A stretch of 64,000 bases of DNA, taken from contig JAKLKC010000027.1 in assembly GCA_023150875.1 (NCBI GenBank), positions 18,348-82,347 on the forward strand. Reading direction: 5' to 3'. Below are positions 1 through 12,865 of the stretch, piece after piece. The stretch is from Myxococcota bacterium. GTDB taxonomy: Bacteria > Myxococcota_A > UBA796 > UBA9615 > JAKLKC01. Within the stretch, counting starts at the first letter, position 1. Every line of letters starts with the position of its first letter. The position numbers and the translations under genes were made by a program. The notes under the pieces were generated by a model. It ran no database searches, was not told the origin of the DNA, and worked only from the letters and a program-made list of their open reading frames with translations.

Positions 1-2
1 CC

Positions 3-587
3 GACGTCGCCCTCCCCCGGGACCGCTTCGACCCCGCGCTCCTGGACGAGCTGGCGCGCCTCGCCCCCTCTAGCATCGAGCACGACGGCGACCACCTGGT
101 GATCCGCCACATGTACATCGAGCAGCGGATGACGCCCCTGGATATCTACCTGCACACCGGCGACGAGGCGGCGGTGCGCCACGGCATCCAGGAGTTCGGC
201 CAGGCCCTCCGGGACCTCGCCGCCGCCAACGTCTTCGCGGGCGACCTCCTCCCCAAGAACTTCGGCGTCACCGGGGAGGGGCGCGTCGTCTTCTATGACT
301 TCGACGAGGTCTGCTACCTCACCGAGTGCAGGTTCCGCCGCGTCCCCGAGCCCCGCACCCACGAGGACGAGATGAGCGCCGAGCCCTGGTACAGCGTGGG
401 GCCCAACGACGTGTTCCCCGAGGAGTTCGCCTCCTTCCTCCTGCCCGCCGGCCGCGCCCGCGACCTGTTCCGGGAGGTCCACGGCGACCTCATGGACCCC
501 GGCTACTGGGCGCGGGTCCAGGCGGAGATCCGGTCCGGGACCGTCGGCGACGTCTTCCCCTATCCCGCCGAGCTCCGCTTCGCCTGA
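3..587 (+). CDS. aceK: Isocitrate dehydrogenase kinase/phosphatase, C-terminal part (gene runs off the left edge of the window)
   Basis: Frame is open from position 3; the translation contains IEQRMTPLDIYL, GDLLPKNFG and VVFYDFDEVCYLTEC, characteristic of the AceK C-terminal kinase domain. Confidence 0.9.
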   Translation, partial: DVALPRDRFDPALLDELARLAPSSIEHDGDHLVIRHMYIEQRMTPLDIYLHTGDEAAVRHGIQEFGQALRDLAAANVFAGDLLPKNFGVTGEGRVVFYDFDEVCYLTECRFRRVPEPRTHEDEMSAEPWYSVGPNDVFPEEFASFLLPAGRARDLFREVHGDLMDPGYWARVQAEIRSGTVGDVFPYPAELRFA

Positions 588-711
588 TCCTCCCGGGTCC
601 GGGGGCGCTTCCCCGAGCGTCCCCGTCCTTGCGTCCCGGGATCTCCGGGCTAGATCCTGGCCCGCCGCGCGGGAGCCCGGGGCCTGGGCTTCGGGGGGCG
701 GCGGGGGAGCG

Positions 712-1407
712 ATGGGGGCGAGGGCGGCACCGGCGCGGGGGGCGAGGGTGGAAGCGCACGTCCGCTTCTGGCACACCACCGTCGGCAAGAAGGCGGTCAT
801 GGCGGTGACCGGGCTGCTCATGGTCGGCTACGTCGTCGTGCACCTCCTGGGGAACCTCCAGGTCTTCGCCGGGCGCGAGAGGGTCAATGCCTACGCCCTG
901 TTCCTGAAGTCGGAGCCGGTGCTCCTCTGGGGGGTCCGGATCGTCCTGCTGGTCTCCCTCGTCCTGCACGTCGCCGCCGCCGTCCAGCTCGCGGCGCTCC
1001 GGCGGGAGGCGCGCCCGGCGGCCTACGCCGAGAAGAGACCCACCGTCTCCACCTGGGCCTCTCGAGCGATGCTCGTCACGGGGGCCGGCACCCTCGCCTT
1101 CGTCGTGTATCACCTGCTTCACCTGACCTGGGGGGTGGTCCACCCGGCGTTCTCCCACGAAGACGTCTACGGCAACGTGGTGGTGGGCTTCCTGTCGCTT
1201 CCGGTGGCCGCCGCCTACGCCGTCGGCCTCTTCTTCGTGGGCGCCCACATCTACCACGGCGGCGGCGCCATGTACCGCACCGTGGGGGTGAGCAATCCGA
1301 GACACGCGGGGGGACTCCAGCGCGCCGCCGCCGTCGCCGCCGTGGTCCTCGCCCTGGGATATGTGTCCATGCCCATCGCCGTACAGCTCGGCTGGGTGCG
1401 GCCGTGA
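712..1407 (+). CDS. sdhC: Succinate dehydrogenase cytochrome b subunit (b558 type)
   Basis: Five hydrophobic segments with [30 protein letters not shown]; immediately upstream of sdhA and sdhB. Confidence 0.9.
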   Translation: MGARAAPARGARVEAHVRFWHTTVGKKAVMAVTGLLMVGYVVVHLLGNLQVFAGRERVNAYALFLKSEPVLLWGVRIVLLVSLVLHVAAAVQLAALRREARPAAYAEKRPTVSTWASRAMLVTGAGTLAFVVYHLLHLTWGVVHPAFSHEDVYGNVVVGFLSLPVAAAYAVGLFFVGAHIYHGGGAMYRTVGVSNPRHAGGLQRAAAVAAVVLALGYVSMPIAVQLGWVRP

Positions 1408-3341
1408 CCGGGCCCGACGCCGTCGCCGATCCCCGCCTGGATGCACGGATCCCCACCGGCCCCGTCGCGCAGAAGTGGGAGCGCCGCCGCGACGAGGCGC
1501 GGCTGGTCAGCCCCACCAACAGGAGGCGATACAGGATCCTCGTGGTGGGCTCCGGTCTCGCCGGGGCGTCGGCCGCCGCCAGCCTCGGGGAGCTGGGCTA
1601 CGGCGTCGACGTGTTCACGTATCACGACAGCCCTCGCCGGGCCCACAGCATCGCCGCCCAGGGGGGGATCAACGCCGCCAAGGACTATCGGAACGACGGG
1701 GACAGCGTGGCGCGGCTGTTCGCCGACACGGTCAAGGGCGGGGACTTCCGGTCCCGGGAGGCAAACGTGTATCGCCTCGCCCAGCTCTCGGTCCGCATCA
1801 TCGATCAGTGCGTCGCCCAGGGGGTCCCCTTCGCCCGGGAGTACGGTGGCACCCTCGCCAACCGGTCCTTCGGGGGGACCCAGGTGTCCCGCACCTTCTA
1901 CGCCCGGGGCCAGACGGGGCAGCAGCTCCTCCTGGGGGCGTATCAAGCGCTGTTGCGACAGGCGGCCCTCGGCTCCGTCGACGTCCACCCCCGCACCGAG
2001 ATGCTCGACCTCGTCGTGGAGGCGGGCCGCGCCCGGGGGATCGTGACCCGGGACCTGGGCGACGGGAGGCTCCGGGTGTGGACGGGGGACGCGGTGGTGC
2101 TCGCGACCGGCGGTTACGGGAACGTTTACCACCTGTCCACGAATGCCCGGAACTCCAACGCCACAGCCATCTGGCGGGCCCATCGGCGGGGAGCCCTCTT
2201 CGCCAACCCCTGCTTCACCCAGATCCACCCCACCTGCATCCCCGTCGCCGGCGCCCACCAGTCGAAGCTCACGCTGATGAGCGAGTCCCTGCGCAACGAC
2301 GGGAGGATCTGGGTGCCCGCGCGCCCCGGGGATCGGCGCCCCCCCGACCAGGTCCCCGAGGGGGACCGAGACTACTACCTGGAGCGGGCGTACCCCGCCT
2401 TCGGCAACCTGGTTCCCCGGGACGTGGCCTCCCGGGCCGCGAAGCGGGTCTGCGACGAGGGGAGGGGCGTGGGGCCGGGGGGCCTCGGCGTCTACCTGGA
2501 CTTCCGGGACTCCGTGGAGCGCCTGGGGGTCGAGACCATCCGGGAGCGATACGGAAACCTCTTCGACATGTATCGTCGCATCACCGACGAGGACCCCTAT
2601 CGCCTGCCCATGCGGATCTATCCGGCCATCCACTACACCATGGGCGGCCTGTGGGTGGACTACGACCTGATGAGCGACCTCCGGGGCCTCTTCGTGCTCG
2701 GCGAGGCGAACTTCTCGGAGCACGGGGCCAACCGGCTGGGGGCCAGCGCCCTGATGCAGGGGCTCGCCGACGGGTACTTCGTCCTCCCCATCACCATCGG
2801 GGACTTCCTGGCACGGCACGCGCCGGAGAGTCTCGCCCCGGACCACCCCGCCTGTGCCGAAGCTCGTACCGACGTGGAGGCCCGCCTGGACCGCCTCCGG
2901 TCGGGCCGCGGCTCCCGCACCGTCGACTCCTTCCACCGGGAGCTGGGGCGCCTCATGTGGGACTACTGCGGCATGTCCCGGAGCGCGGCGGGCCTCCGGG
3001 CCGCCCTGGAACGGATCCCCGCGCTGCGGGAGGAGTTCTGGCGCGACGTGAGGGTCGCCCCCGGGGAGCGGATCAACGAGTCCCTCGCCCGGGCGGGGAG
3101 GGTGGCGGACTTCATGGAGCTGGCGGAGCTGATGTGCGTCGACGCCCTTCACCGGGAGGAGTCCTGCGGCGGCCACTTCCGGGTGGAGCACCAGTCCGAG
3201 GACGGGGAGGCGCTGCGGGACGACGAGGGGTTCTCCTACGTCGCCGCATGGGAGTGGCGGGGCCCGGGGGAGGCGCCGGTCCTCCACCGCGAGCCCCTCC
3301 AGTTCGACCGGGTGAAGCCGGCCCGGAGGAGCTACCGGTGA
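1404..3341 (+). CDS. sdhA: Succinate dehydrogenase/fumarate reductase flavoprotein subunit
   Basis: [20 protein letters not shown]-binding motif, [31 protein letters not shown] and [25 protein letters not shown]; overlaps sdhC by 4 nt. Confidence 0.95.
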   Translation: MTGPDAVADPRLDARIPTGPVAQKWERRRDEARLVSPTNRRRYRILVVGSGLAGASAAASLGELGYGVDVFTYHDSPRRAHSIAAQGGINAAKDYRNDGDSVARLFADTVKGGDFRSREANVYRLAQLSVRIIDQCVAQGVPFAREYGGTLANRSFGGTQVSRTFYARGQTGQQLLLGAYQALLRQAALGSVDVHPRTEMLDLVVEAGRARGIVTRDLGDGRLRVWTGDAVVLATGGYGNVYHLSTNARNSNATAIWRAHRRGALFANPCFTQIHPTCIPVAGAHQSKLTLMSESLRNDGRIWVPARPGDRRPPDQVPEGDRDYYLERAYPAFGNLVPRDVASRAAKRVCDEGRGVGPGGLGVYLDFRDSVERLGVETIRERYGNLFDMYRRITDEDPYRLPMRIYPAIHYTMGGLWVDYDLMSDLRGLFVLGEANFSEHGANRLGASALMQGLADGYFVLPITIGDFLARHAPESLAPDHPACAEARTDVEARLDRLRSGRGSRTVDSFHRELGRLMWDYCGMSRSAAGLRAALERIPALREEFWRDVRVAPGERINESLARAGRVADFMELAELMCVDALHREESCGGHFRVEHQSEDGEALRDDEGFSYVAAWEWRGPGEAPVLHREPLQFDRVKPARRSYR

Positions 3342-4177
3342 TCCGCCTGGTCCTCCACGTGTGGCGCCAGGCCGGCCCCAGCGAGCCCGGGCGGTTCGAG
3401 CGATACGAGGCCACCGAGGTCGAGCCCGACATGTCCTTCCTGGAGATGCTGGACGTCGTCAACGAGCGGCTGGTCCTGGAGGGGAGGGACCCCATCGCCT
3501 TCGAGAGCGACTGCCGGGAGGGGATCTGCGGGTCCTGCGGGTTCATGGTGGACGGCGTCGCCCACGGGCCCGGTCGCGGCGCGGCCATCTGCCAGGTCCA
3601 CATGCGACAGTTCCGGGACGGGGAGGACCTGCGGATCGAGCCCTGGCGGGCCCGGGCCTTCCCGGTCCTGAAGGACCTGGTCGTCGACCGCTCCGCCCTG
3701 GACCGGATCGTGGCCGGGGGCGGCTACGTGTCGGTGCCCACGGGGAGCGCCCCCGAGGCCAACACCCTGCCGGTGCCGAAGCCCCAGGCGGAGCTCGCCC
3801 TGGACGCGGCGATCTGCATCGGCTGCGGAGCCTGCGTGGCCGCCTGCCCCAACGCCTCGGCCTCCCTGTTCGCGGGGGCGAAGGTCGCCCACCTGGGCCG
3901 CCTGCCCCAGGGCCAGCCCGAGCGCCACGCCCGCGCCCGGGGGATCGTGGGGGCCATGGACGCCGAGGGATTCGGGCACTGCACCTTCATCGGCGAGTGC
4001 TCCGCCGCCTGCCCCAAGTCGATCCCCATCGAGGTGATCTCGTTCATGCAGCGGGACTTCATCCGGGCGTCCTGGTCCCGGAGGGAGTGGCGGCCGGGGA
4101 TCGCGGGGGGGCCGTGGTTCCGCGGCGGGTCGGGACCGGTGGGGGATCCGGGGTCGTCGGAGGGGGACGAGCGGTAG
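3338..4177 (+). CDS. sdhB: Succinate dehydrogenase iron-sulfur subunit
   Basis: Likely GTG start overlapping the sdhA stop; [10 protein letters not shown] [2Fe-2S], [12 protein letters not shown] and [12 protein letters not shown] cluster motifs. Confidence 0.93.
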   Translation: MIRLVLHVWRQAGPSEPGRFERYEATEVEPDMSFLEMLDVVNERLVLEGRDPIAFESDCREGICGSCGFMVDGVAHGPGRGAAICQVHMRQFRDGEDLRIEPWRARAFPVLKDLVVDRSALDRIVAGGGYVSVPTGSAPEANTLPVPKPQAELALDAAICIGCGACVAACPNASASLFAGAKVAHLGRLPQGQPERHARARGIVGAMDAEGFGHCTFIGECSAACPKSIPIEVISFMQRDFIRASWSRREWRPGIAGGPWFRGGSGPVGDPGSSEGDER

Positions 4178-4301
4178 GCGTGCCGTCTCGCCCTTCGGAG
4201 AGCTTGGACGGCGGTGGGCCCGAGGCGGTAGACTGCGGCACCGCGGCGGCGGGGAGCAGAGCGGGTACCCGAGGGGGGCGGGGCTTCCGGAGGCGGACAT
4301 C

Positions 4302-5957
4302 GTGACGAACCAGGTCGGTGGGCTGACGGGCGCCCTGGCGGAGTGGCGCGCCCTGCTCGGGGATCGGCGCGTCTCCGACGAGGTCGATGCGGCGGTGCGG
4401 TACGGCGCCAACGCCATCGGCGCCACGCGGCGGATCCCCGCCGCGCTCCGGCCCGGCACCCGGGAGGAGGTCCAGGAGCTCGTCCGCGTCGCGGCGCGGT
4501 GGCGCGTTCCCCTCTACCCGGTGAGCACCGGCCGGAACTGGGGCTACGGCGCGGCGAACCCCGTCGTGGACGGGTGCGTGGTGGTGGACCTCTCGGGGAT
4601 GGACCGGGTGGTGGAGTTCGACCGCGAGCTGGGCCTCGTCACCGTGGAGCCCGGCGTCACCCAGGGGGGGCTCGCCGAGTTCCTGGAGCGGGAGGGATTG
4701 CCCTTCCTGGTGCCGGTGCACGGCGGCGGCCCCGGGTGCTCCCTGCTGGGCAACGCCATGGAGCGGGGCTACGGGATCACCCCCCACGCCGACCACTTCG
4801 GCGCGCTGACGACCCTCGAGGCGGTGCTCCCCGACGGGTCCATGTATCATGGGGCGCTGGCGAGCCTGGGGGGCGGGCTGGTGGACCGGGCCTTCAAGTG
4901 GGGGGTCGGGCCCTACCTCGACGGGATCTTCAGCCAGGGCGGCTACGGCATCGTCACCCGGGCCACCTTCGCCCTCGCCCCCGTCCCCGAGCACCTGGAG
5001 GTCTTCTTCTTCACCGTCCCCGCGGAGGAGGGGCTGGAGAGGGCGGTCCTGGCGGTCCGGGAGGTCCAGCGGCGCCTCCCCGGCCTGGTGGGGTCCACCA
5101 ACCTGATGAACGCCCGGCGGATGCTCTCCATGGTGGCTCCCTACCCCTCGGACCGGGTCCCCGCGGGCCAGACGATGCCCCGGGAACTGGTGGCCTCCCT
5201 GGCCGGGGGCCTCCAGATCGGAGCCTGGACGGGGCTGGGGGCGATCTACGGCACCCGGCGGACCGCGGCGGCGGCCCGCGGCGCCGTGAAGGAGGCCCTC
5301 CGGGGCGTGGCCTCCCGCAGCGTCTTCCTCTCATCCACCGAGGCGAGCTGGGCCAGCCGCGTCGCGGGATGGCTGCCCGAAGCCCTCCGCCCCCGGGAAG
5401 CCCGTTACGTCGGCCTCCTCCAGGGGGCGCTCCAGATCCTGGGGGGACGGCCGAGCAACGTCGCCCTGCGCCTGGCCTACTGGCGGGGAGGCAGACTGCC
5501 CGAGGGAAACACCCCCCTGGACCCCGCCCGGGACGGCTGTGGGATCCTCTGGTACGCCCCCCTGGTCCCCCTGCTCCCGGACCGGGTGCGGACCTACGTG
5601 GGGGGGGTGGAGGCCACCTGCCTGGAGCACGGGATCGAGCCCCTGATCACCCTCACGAGCCTCTCCGACCGCTGCTTCGACAGCACCGTGCCCGTGCTCT
5701 ACGACCCCGCCGACGCCGCCATGGCGGACCGGGCGCGCGCCTGCTACCGCGCCCTCTTCGAGGGGGGGCGGGCGGAGGGCTTCGTGCCCTACCGGGCCGG
5801 GATCGACTCCATGGGCTGGTACACCGGCAGCGGCGGCCCCTCCTGGGCGCTGGCGGCGCGGATCAAGAGGGCAGTGGACCCCCACGGGATCATCGCTCCC
5901 GGCCGCTACGTGCCGACGGAGGTCGCCGGGGGCGGTGGCGAGGGCGGGGGAACCTGA
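4302..5957 (+). CDS. FAD-binding oxidoreductase of the VAO/4-cresol dehydrogenase flavoprotein type
   Basis: VYPVSTGRNWGYG-like PP-loop, VTVEPGVTQGGL, GPGCSLLGNAMERGYG and a C-terminal FAD-oxidase domain (GWYTGSGGPSWALAARIKRAVDPHGIIAPGRY). Confidence 0.82.
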   Translation: MTNQVGGLTGALAEWRALLGDRRVSDEVDAAVRYGANAIGATRRIPAALRPGTREEVQELVRVAARWRVPLYPVSTGRNWGYGAANPVVDGCVVVDLSGMDRVVEFDRELGLVTVEPGVTQGGLAEFLEREGLPFLVPVHGGGPGCSLLGNAMERGYGITPHADHFGALTTLEAVLPDGSMYHGALASLGGGLVDRAFKWGVGPYLDGIFSQGGYGIVTRATFALAPVPEHLEVFFFTVPAEEGLERAVLAVREVQRRLPGLVGSTNLMNARRMLSMVAPYPSDRVPAGQTMPRELVASLAGGLQIGAWTGLGAIYGTRRTAAAARGAVKEALRGVASRSVFLSSTEASWASRVAGWLPEALRPREARYVGLLQGALQILGGRPSNVALRLAYWRGGRLPEGNTPLDPARDGCGILWYAPLVPLLPDRVRTYVGGVEATCLEHGIEPLITLTSLSDRCFDSTVPVLYDPADAAMADRARACYRALFEGGRAEGFVPYRAGIDSMGWYTGSGGPSWALAARIKRAVDPHGIIAPGRYVPTEVAGGGGEGGGT

Positions 5958-6075
5958 CAACCCCCCCGGGGTGTGCAACCTCCCTTCACCTGCTTATAGC
6001 TGGGGCCGAAGCCCGTGAAGACCCGCGCCCGGACGGTGGGGAGCCCCGTCATCCCGAGCGCCCCGCGAGGATCCC

Positions 6076-7167
6076 ATGCCCGTCCGACGTCATCTCCCCC
6101 ACCTGGCCCCCGCCCTGGCAATCGGCCTGAGCGCCTGCGCCGGAGGGGCAGGGGGTCCCGCCGCCTCGTCCTCCTTCGACGCCGCCCCCGATCCCGTCGC
6201 CCGGGTGGGGGGACGGACCATCGCCCTCTCCGATCTCGACGCCGAGGTGGCGGCGGAGCTGGCCGAGGCGCGCCGCGAGGTCCACGAGGCTCGGGCCGAG
6301 GCCCTGGACGCGATGATCGACCGGCGGCTCCTGGAAGAGGAGGCCGAGAGGCGGGGCGTCTCCGTGGACGACCTCCTCCGGGCCGAGGTGCTGGAGAAGG
6401 TCGCCGAGCCGACCGAGGACCAGGTCCGCGCGGTCTACGACGAGAACGCCGAGCGGATCGGCAAGCCCATCGAGGAGGTCCAGGGGCCCATCCGCGATTT
6501 CTTGCGACAGCAGGCGGCCCAGGCGCAGGCGGCGACCTTCGTGTCGGGCCTTCGGGCGACGGCGGACGTGCGGATCTTCCTGGAGCCCCCGCGGGTGGAG
6601 GTCTCGGGAGACGACGACCCCCGCCTGGGCCCCGCGGACGCCCCGGTCACCCTCATCGAGTTCACCGACTTCCAGTGCCCCTTCTGCGGGCGGGCCCAGG
6701 GGACCCTGAAGGAGCTGCGGGAGCGCTACGGCGACCGCATCTCGGTGGTCGCCCGGGACTTCCCGCTGCCGATCCACGACTCGGCCCACCTGGCCGCCGA
6801 GGCGGCGGAGTGCGCCGACGACCAGGGTCGATACTGGGAGTACCGGGAGCGCCTGTTCGCGGACCCCCAGGGGATGGACCGGGACGACCTGGTGGCGAGG
6901 GCCGGGGACGTCGGCCTCGTGATCGACCGGTTCGCCACCTGCCTCGACGGAGGGACCCACGCCGCCGAGGTGGACGCCGACGTGCAGGCGGGCTCGGAGG
7001 CGGGGGTCACCGGCACGCCCACCTTCTTCATCAACGGCAGGATGCTCGCGGGCGCCCAACCCCTGGAGGCGTTCGTGAAGGTCATCGATGAGGAGCTGCG
7101 CCGGGCGGGGGTGGGACGCCCCGAGGCGAAGGGAGCCGGTGAGGCGCCGAAGGTGGCGACTCCCTGA
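6076..7167 (+). CDS. DsbA-family thioredoxin-like lipoprotein with N-terminal SurA-like chaperone segment
   Basis: Lipobox LSAC after the signal peptide; SurA_N-like LDAMIDRRLLEEEAERRGVS; FTDFQCPFCGRAQG and GVTGTPTFFINGR. Confidence 0.85.
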   Translation: MPVRRHLPHLAPALAIGLSACAGGAGGPAASSSFDAAPDPVARVGGRTIALSDLDAEVAAELAEARREVHEARAEALDAMIDRRLLEEEAERRGVSVDDLLRAEVLEKVAEPTEDQVRAVYDENAERIGKPIEEVQGPIRDFLRQQAAQAQAATFVSGLRATADVRIFLEPPRVEVSGDDDPRLGPADAPVTLIEFTDFQCPFCGRAQGTLKELRERYGDRISVVARDFPLPIHDSAHLAAEAAECADDQGRYWEYRERLFADPQGMDRDDLVARAGDVGLVIDRFATCLDGGTHAAEVDADVQAGSEAGVTGTPTFFINGRMLAGAQPLEAFVKVIDEELRRAGVGRPEAKGAGEAPKVATP

Positions 7168-7176
7168 TCCGAGGGT

Positions 7177-9579
<2,403 letters not shown>

Positions 9580-9659
9580 GGATACTCCTGGGATCCCGTG
9601 GGATCCGGGGCGCCTCCCCACCACCCGGGGCCATTCGGTCTCTACGGATGGGTGACGCC

Positions 9660-9682
9660 TGAACGAAAGCTATATTCGTTCA
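9660..9682. promoter_or_regulatory. Operator-like palindrome TGAACGAA-N7-TTCGTTCA upstream of lon
   Basis: Perfect 8-bp inverted repeat around AGCTATA; a TTGACG element lies just upstream on the lon (minus) strand. Confidence 0.5.
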
Positions 9683-9887
9683 CGGCGACGTCAAGTCCGC
9701 CCCCCGAATTCTCCCGTCCGGCGGCCTGGGATCCAGTCCTGGTGCAGCCCGGCCCGTGCGGGGGAGGCTCCCGCCGGCCAGACGTCCAAGCGGGCCGCGG
9801 TGGCTCGCAGCGAGGGCACCGGTTTGGAAGAGCCCAGCCTCGTGGCCGCCTTGACGCGGTGGCGAGCGTGCAGGACACTCTCGGACG

Positions 9888-10226
9888 GTGCCCGCGACGG
9901 GCCCAGGGGAGGCTCCCGTGTCCGATCAGGTTGGGTTCTTCAGCGCGCTGCTCGACCTCAGCTTCAGCAACTTCGTCACCACCAAGATCATCAAGGTCGT
10001 GTACGTGCTGCTCCTGATCGGGGTGGTGCTGGGCGCGCTGGGCATGGCGGCGACCGGACTCGTGGCCCTGCTCGAGGAGGAGCTCGCCGGCGCGGTGATG
10101 ATCCTCGCGTCCCCCTTCGCCCTGGGAATCGGGATCCTGCTCGTGCGCGTCTACATGGAGCTGGTGATCGTCCTCTTCCGCGTGGCGGAGTACGCGGGCG
10201 AGATCGCGCAGAACACCCGCCGCTAG
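9888..10226 (+). CDS. Small two-TM membrane protein resembling DUF4282 family
   Basis: FFSALLDLSFSNFVTTKIIKVVYVLLLI, then a second TM ending in GIGILLVRVYMELVIVLFRVAEYAGEI. Start uncertain (9888 or the downstream GTG of VSDQ). Confidence 0.7.
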   Translation: MPATGPGEAPVSDQVGFFSALLDLSFSNFVTTKIIKVVYVLLLIGVVLGALGMAATGLVALLEEELAGAVMILASPFALGIGILLVRVYMELVIVLFRVAEYAGEIAQNTRR

Positions 10227-10288
10227 CCCTCCTCGGGCTATGAGCCGGAGGGGAGGGGCCTCGGACCGGATCCGACCCGCGCCTTCTC

Positions 10289-10410
10289 GTGCCCGAGCCC
10301 AGGCCGAAGGCCGGTGCCCGCGCCCGTGCCCGGCTGGGGCGTCCGATCACGGTACCGTTGCACACCACGGATCGGGCACGGACACGGGCACGGGCACGGG
10401 CTCGGAAGGA
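10289..10410. repeat. Imperfect inverted/tandem repeat of GCCCGTGCCCG / CGGGCACGGGCACGGGC
   Basis: Left arm gcccgcgcccgtgcccg and right arm cgggcacggacacgggcacgggcacgggctcgg are complementary across the gap between two convergent genes. Confidence 0.6.
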
Positions 10411-10416
10411 CGCCGG

Positions 10417-10445
10417 GGGTCAGGCACCGACACTCCTCCATTTCG
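10417..10445. repeat. Dispersed 29-nt repeat, copy 1 (GGGTCAGGCACCGACACTCCTCCATTTCG)
   Basis: Matches 24 of 29 nt of the copy at 57350..57378. Confidence 0.55.
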
Positions 10446-10511
10446 GCGCCGAGACCTGGGGTGGCCGGCCGCCCGGCGGGCGCGCGCCCCGGGGACTCTC
10501 GCTTCCTCGTC

Positions 10512-12842
10512 CTAGACGCTGTGGGCCGCGGCGGCGAAGGTCCGGCGCAGGAGGGCCCTCACCCGGAGCTCCAGCTCCTCGGGGTCGAAGGGCTTGGGCA
10601 GGTAGTCGTCGGCCCCGGCGCGGAAGCCGCTCTTGATGTGGGCCTGGTCCCCCCGGGCGGAGAGCATCAGCACGGGCAGGAATGCGGTCTTGACGTCCTG
10701 CTTCAGGGCCCGGCACACCTCGAAGCCGCTCATGCCGGGCATCATCACGTCCAGCACCACCAGGGACACCGGGTGGCGCTTCACCACCTCCAGGGCCTCG
10801 GGGCCGTCCCGGGCGGTCAGGACCCGGAACCCCGCGCTCTCGAGGGTGAACCGCACCAGCTCCAGGATCTCCTCGGCGTCGTCGACCACCAGCAGGGTCT
10901 CGGCGTCATCCGGCACCTGCCGGGGCTCTCCCAGGGGGGAGATGTCGGCCATGCTCAGCACCGGGAGCTCGGACGTGTCCAGCCGCGTCTCCACCGGCTC
11001 GGCCGGGGTAGCGGCCCCGGCGGGCGCCGGGGAGGGCTCCGGGCGGGGGAGGGCCCGGAACGCGCCGGTGGCCGAGGCCCGAGCCTCGACGCCGGTCCCG
11101 GCCGGCAGGGTCACCGGCGCCGGGGAGGGGGCCACCCGGGCCACCTCCTCGATGGAGGTGATGCCCTCCCGCACCTTGGTCAGGCCATCGTCCAGCAGGG
11201 TCCGCATTCCGGCGGACAGGGCGTGCTCCCGCATGCGCCTCTCGTCGGCCTTCTGGTGGACCAGGTCCCGCATCGCGTCGCCGAAGGGCAGGATCTCGTA
11301 GATCCCGGTACGCCCCTGGAAGCCGGTGTAGCGGCACTCGTGGCAGCCCGGGCCGACCCGGTGGGGCTGTCCCCCGAGGTCCATGGGCGCCAGGCCCAGG
11401 CGCCCCCAGTCCAGGTCCCCGGGGGCGGCGGGGAGGCGGCAGGCGCGGCAGAGGCGCCGCACCAGGCGCTGGGCGACGATCCCGGTGAGGGTCGCCCCCA
11501 GCAGGTAGGGGGGCACGTCGAGGTCCAGCAGGCGGGTGACCGAGGCCACGGTGTCGTTGGTGTGGAGGGTGGCGAAGACCAGGTGGCCGGTGAGAGCGGC
11601 CTGGCAGGCCGCCTGGGCGGTGTCCCGGTCGCGGATCTCGCCGATGATCAGCACGTTGGGGTCCTGGCGGAGCATCGCCCGGATGCACTGGGCGAAGGTC
11701 ATCCCCCGCTTCTCGTCCACGCCCACCTGGGTGATCCCGGAGATCGTGTACTCGATGGGGTCCTCGATGGTGACGATGCTGGTCTGCTCGGACCGCAGGC
11801 GGTTGATGGTGGCGTACAGGGTGGTGGACTTGCCGCTGCCGGTGGGTCCGGTGATGAGCACCAGCCCCTGGGGGCGCGAGACGAGACGGTAATACGTCTG
11901 ATACACGTAAGGCTGGAGGCCCAGGGCGCCGAGGTCCGCCTCCACGATGGTCGGGTCCAGCAGGCGGATCACCACCGTCTCGCCGAACTGCGAGGGCATC
12001 ACCGAGATCCGCAGGTCGATCTCGCGCCCGCCCACCAGCACCCGCACCCGGCCGTCCTGGGCGCGGCGCCGCTCGGCGATGTCCAGCCCCGCGACCACCT
12101 TGGTGCGGGAAACGAGGCCGGCGTCCACCCACCGGGGCAGCCTCACCACCTCCCGGAGCACGCCGTCCACGCGGTACCGGACCCGCACCGCGTGCTCGTG
12201 GGGCTCCACGTGGATGTCGCTGGCCCGCTGGAAGTGGGCGTCGGCCAGCAGGAAGTTCAGCAGGTCGGTGAAGGGCCGGGCGGCGCCCTCCCGGAGGGCC
12301 CCATCCACCGTCGCCGAGTCCACGTCCAGAGTCCGCAGCCCGGGGCCGGGTCGGTCTGCCACCCCCTGGGGCCTCACCTCGGAGAGGATGGCGGCGAGCT
12401 GTCGCTCCAGGTTGAAGTGTTTCTGTATCGCCTCCTCGATGCGGCTGGCGGGGGCGACGGCGACCTCCAGGGCCCGACCCAGGGCGAACTCCAGGTCCCT
12501 CCGCATGCCCAGGTCCAGGGGATCGGCGGCGGCGACCCGCACCACCTGATCGGCTACGGAGTAGAGGGGGAGGGCGCCGAGGCGCCGGGCCTGGTCGGCG
12601 TCGATGTGGGACAGGACCTCGGGGTCCACCGGGGCGGTCACCGGGTCCACCAGGGGGAACCCATACTGCCGCGAGAGGCCGAGGGCGATGGCGTCGTCCC
12701 TCACCGCCCGCTCCAGGACCAGCAGCTCCCCCAGGCGCCGCCGGGGCCTCTCGGACGCCTGCCGCTCCAGGGCCCGGGCGAGGGCGGAGTCGTCGATCAG
12801 GCCCTCTCCCTTCAGGATCTCGCCGAAGAGCTGTCCAGCCAT
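10512..12842 (-). CDS. PilB/GspE-type secretion ATPase with N-terminal MshEN-like region and C-terminal response-regulator receiver domain
   Basis: ITGPTGSGKSTTLYATIN, IVTIEDPIEY, FATLHTNDT, zinc motif CRACR...CHECRYTGFQGRTGIYEI; C-terminal LLVVDDAEEILELVRFTLESAGF...LVVLDVMMPGMSGFEVC...PKPFDPEEL. Confidence 0.93.
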   Translation of the reverse strand: MAGQLFGEILKGEGLIDDSALARALERQASERPRRRLGELLVLERAVRDDAIALGLSRQYGFPLVDPVTAPVDPEVLSHIDADQARRLGALPLYSVADQVVRVAAADPLDLGMRRDLEFALGRALEVAVAPASRIEEAIQKHFNLERQLAAILSEVRPQGVADRPGPGLRTLDVDSATVDGALREGAARPFTDLLNFLLADAHFQRASDIHVEPHEHAVRVRYRVDGVLREVVRLPRWVDAGLVSRTKVVAGLDIAERRRAQDGRVRVLVGGREIDLRISVMPSQFGETVVIRLLDPTIVEADLGALGLQPYVYQTYYRLVSRPQGLVLITGPTGSGKSTTLYATINRLRSEQTSIVTIEDPIEYTISGITQVGVDEKRGMTFAQCIRAMLRQDPNVLIIGEIRDRDTAQAACQAALTGHLVFATLHTNDTVASVTRLLDLDVPPYLLGATLTGIVAQRLVRRLCRACRLPAAPGDLDWGRLGLAPMDLGGQPHRVGPGCHECRYTGFQGRTGIYEILPFGDAMRDLVHQKADERRMREHALSAGMRTLLDDGLTKVREGITSIEEVARVAPSPAPVTLPAGTGVEARASATGAFRALPRPEPSPAPAGAATPAEPVETRLDTSELPVLSMADISPLGEPRQVPDDAETLLVVDDAEEILELVRFTLESAGFRVLTARDGPEALEVVKRHPVSLVVLDVMMPGMSGFEVCRALKQDVKTAFLPVLMLSARGDQAHIKSGFRAGADDYLPKPFDPEELELRVRALLRRTFAAAAHSV

Positions 12843-12865
12843 GCCGCCTCTCCTTCCCTCGCGCC

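Noticed and set aside
1251-3287. Long antisense ORF (678 aa) opposite sdhA
   Set aside because: Low-complexity Pro/Gly/Arg/His translation typical of GC-rich antisense frames; the plus-strand SdhA is unambiguous.
10224-10240. TAGCCC-TCCTC-GGGCTA hairpin as an intrinsic terminator of the DUF4282-like gene
   Set aside because: Only a 6-bp stem overlapping the stop codon with no following T-tract; too weak to call.
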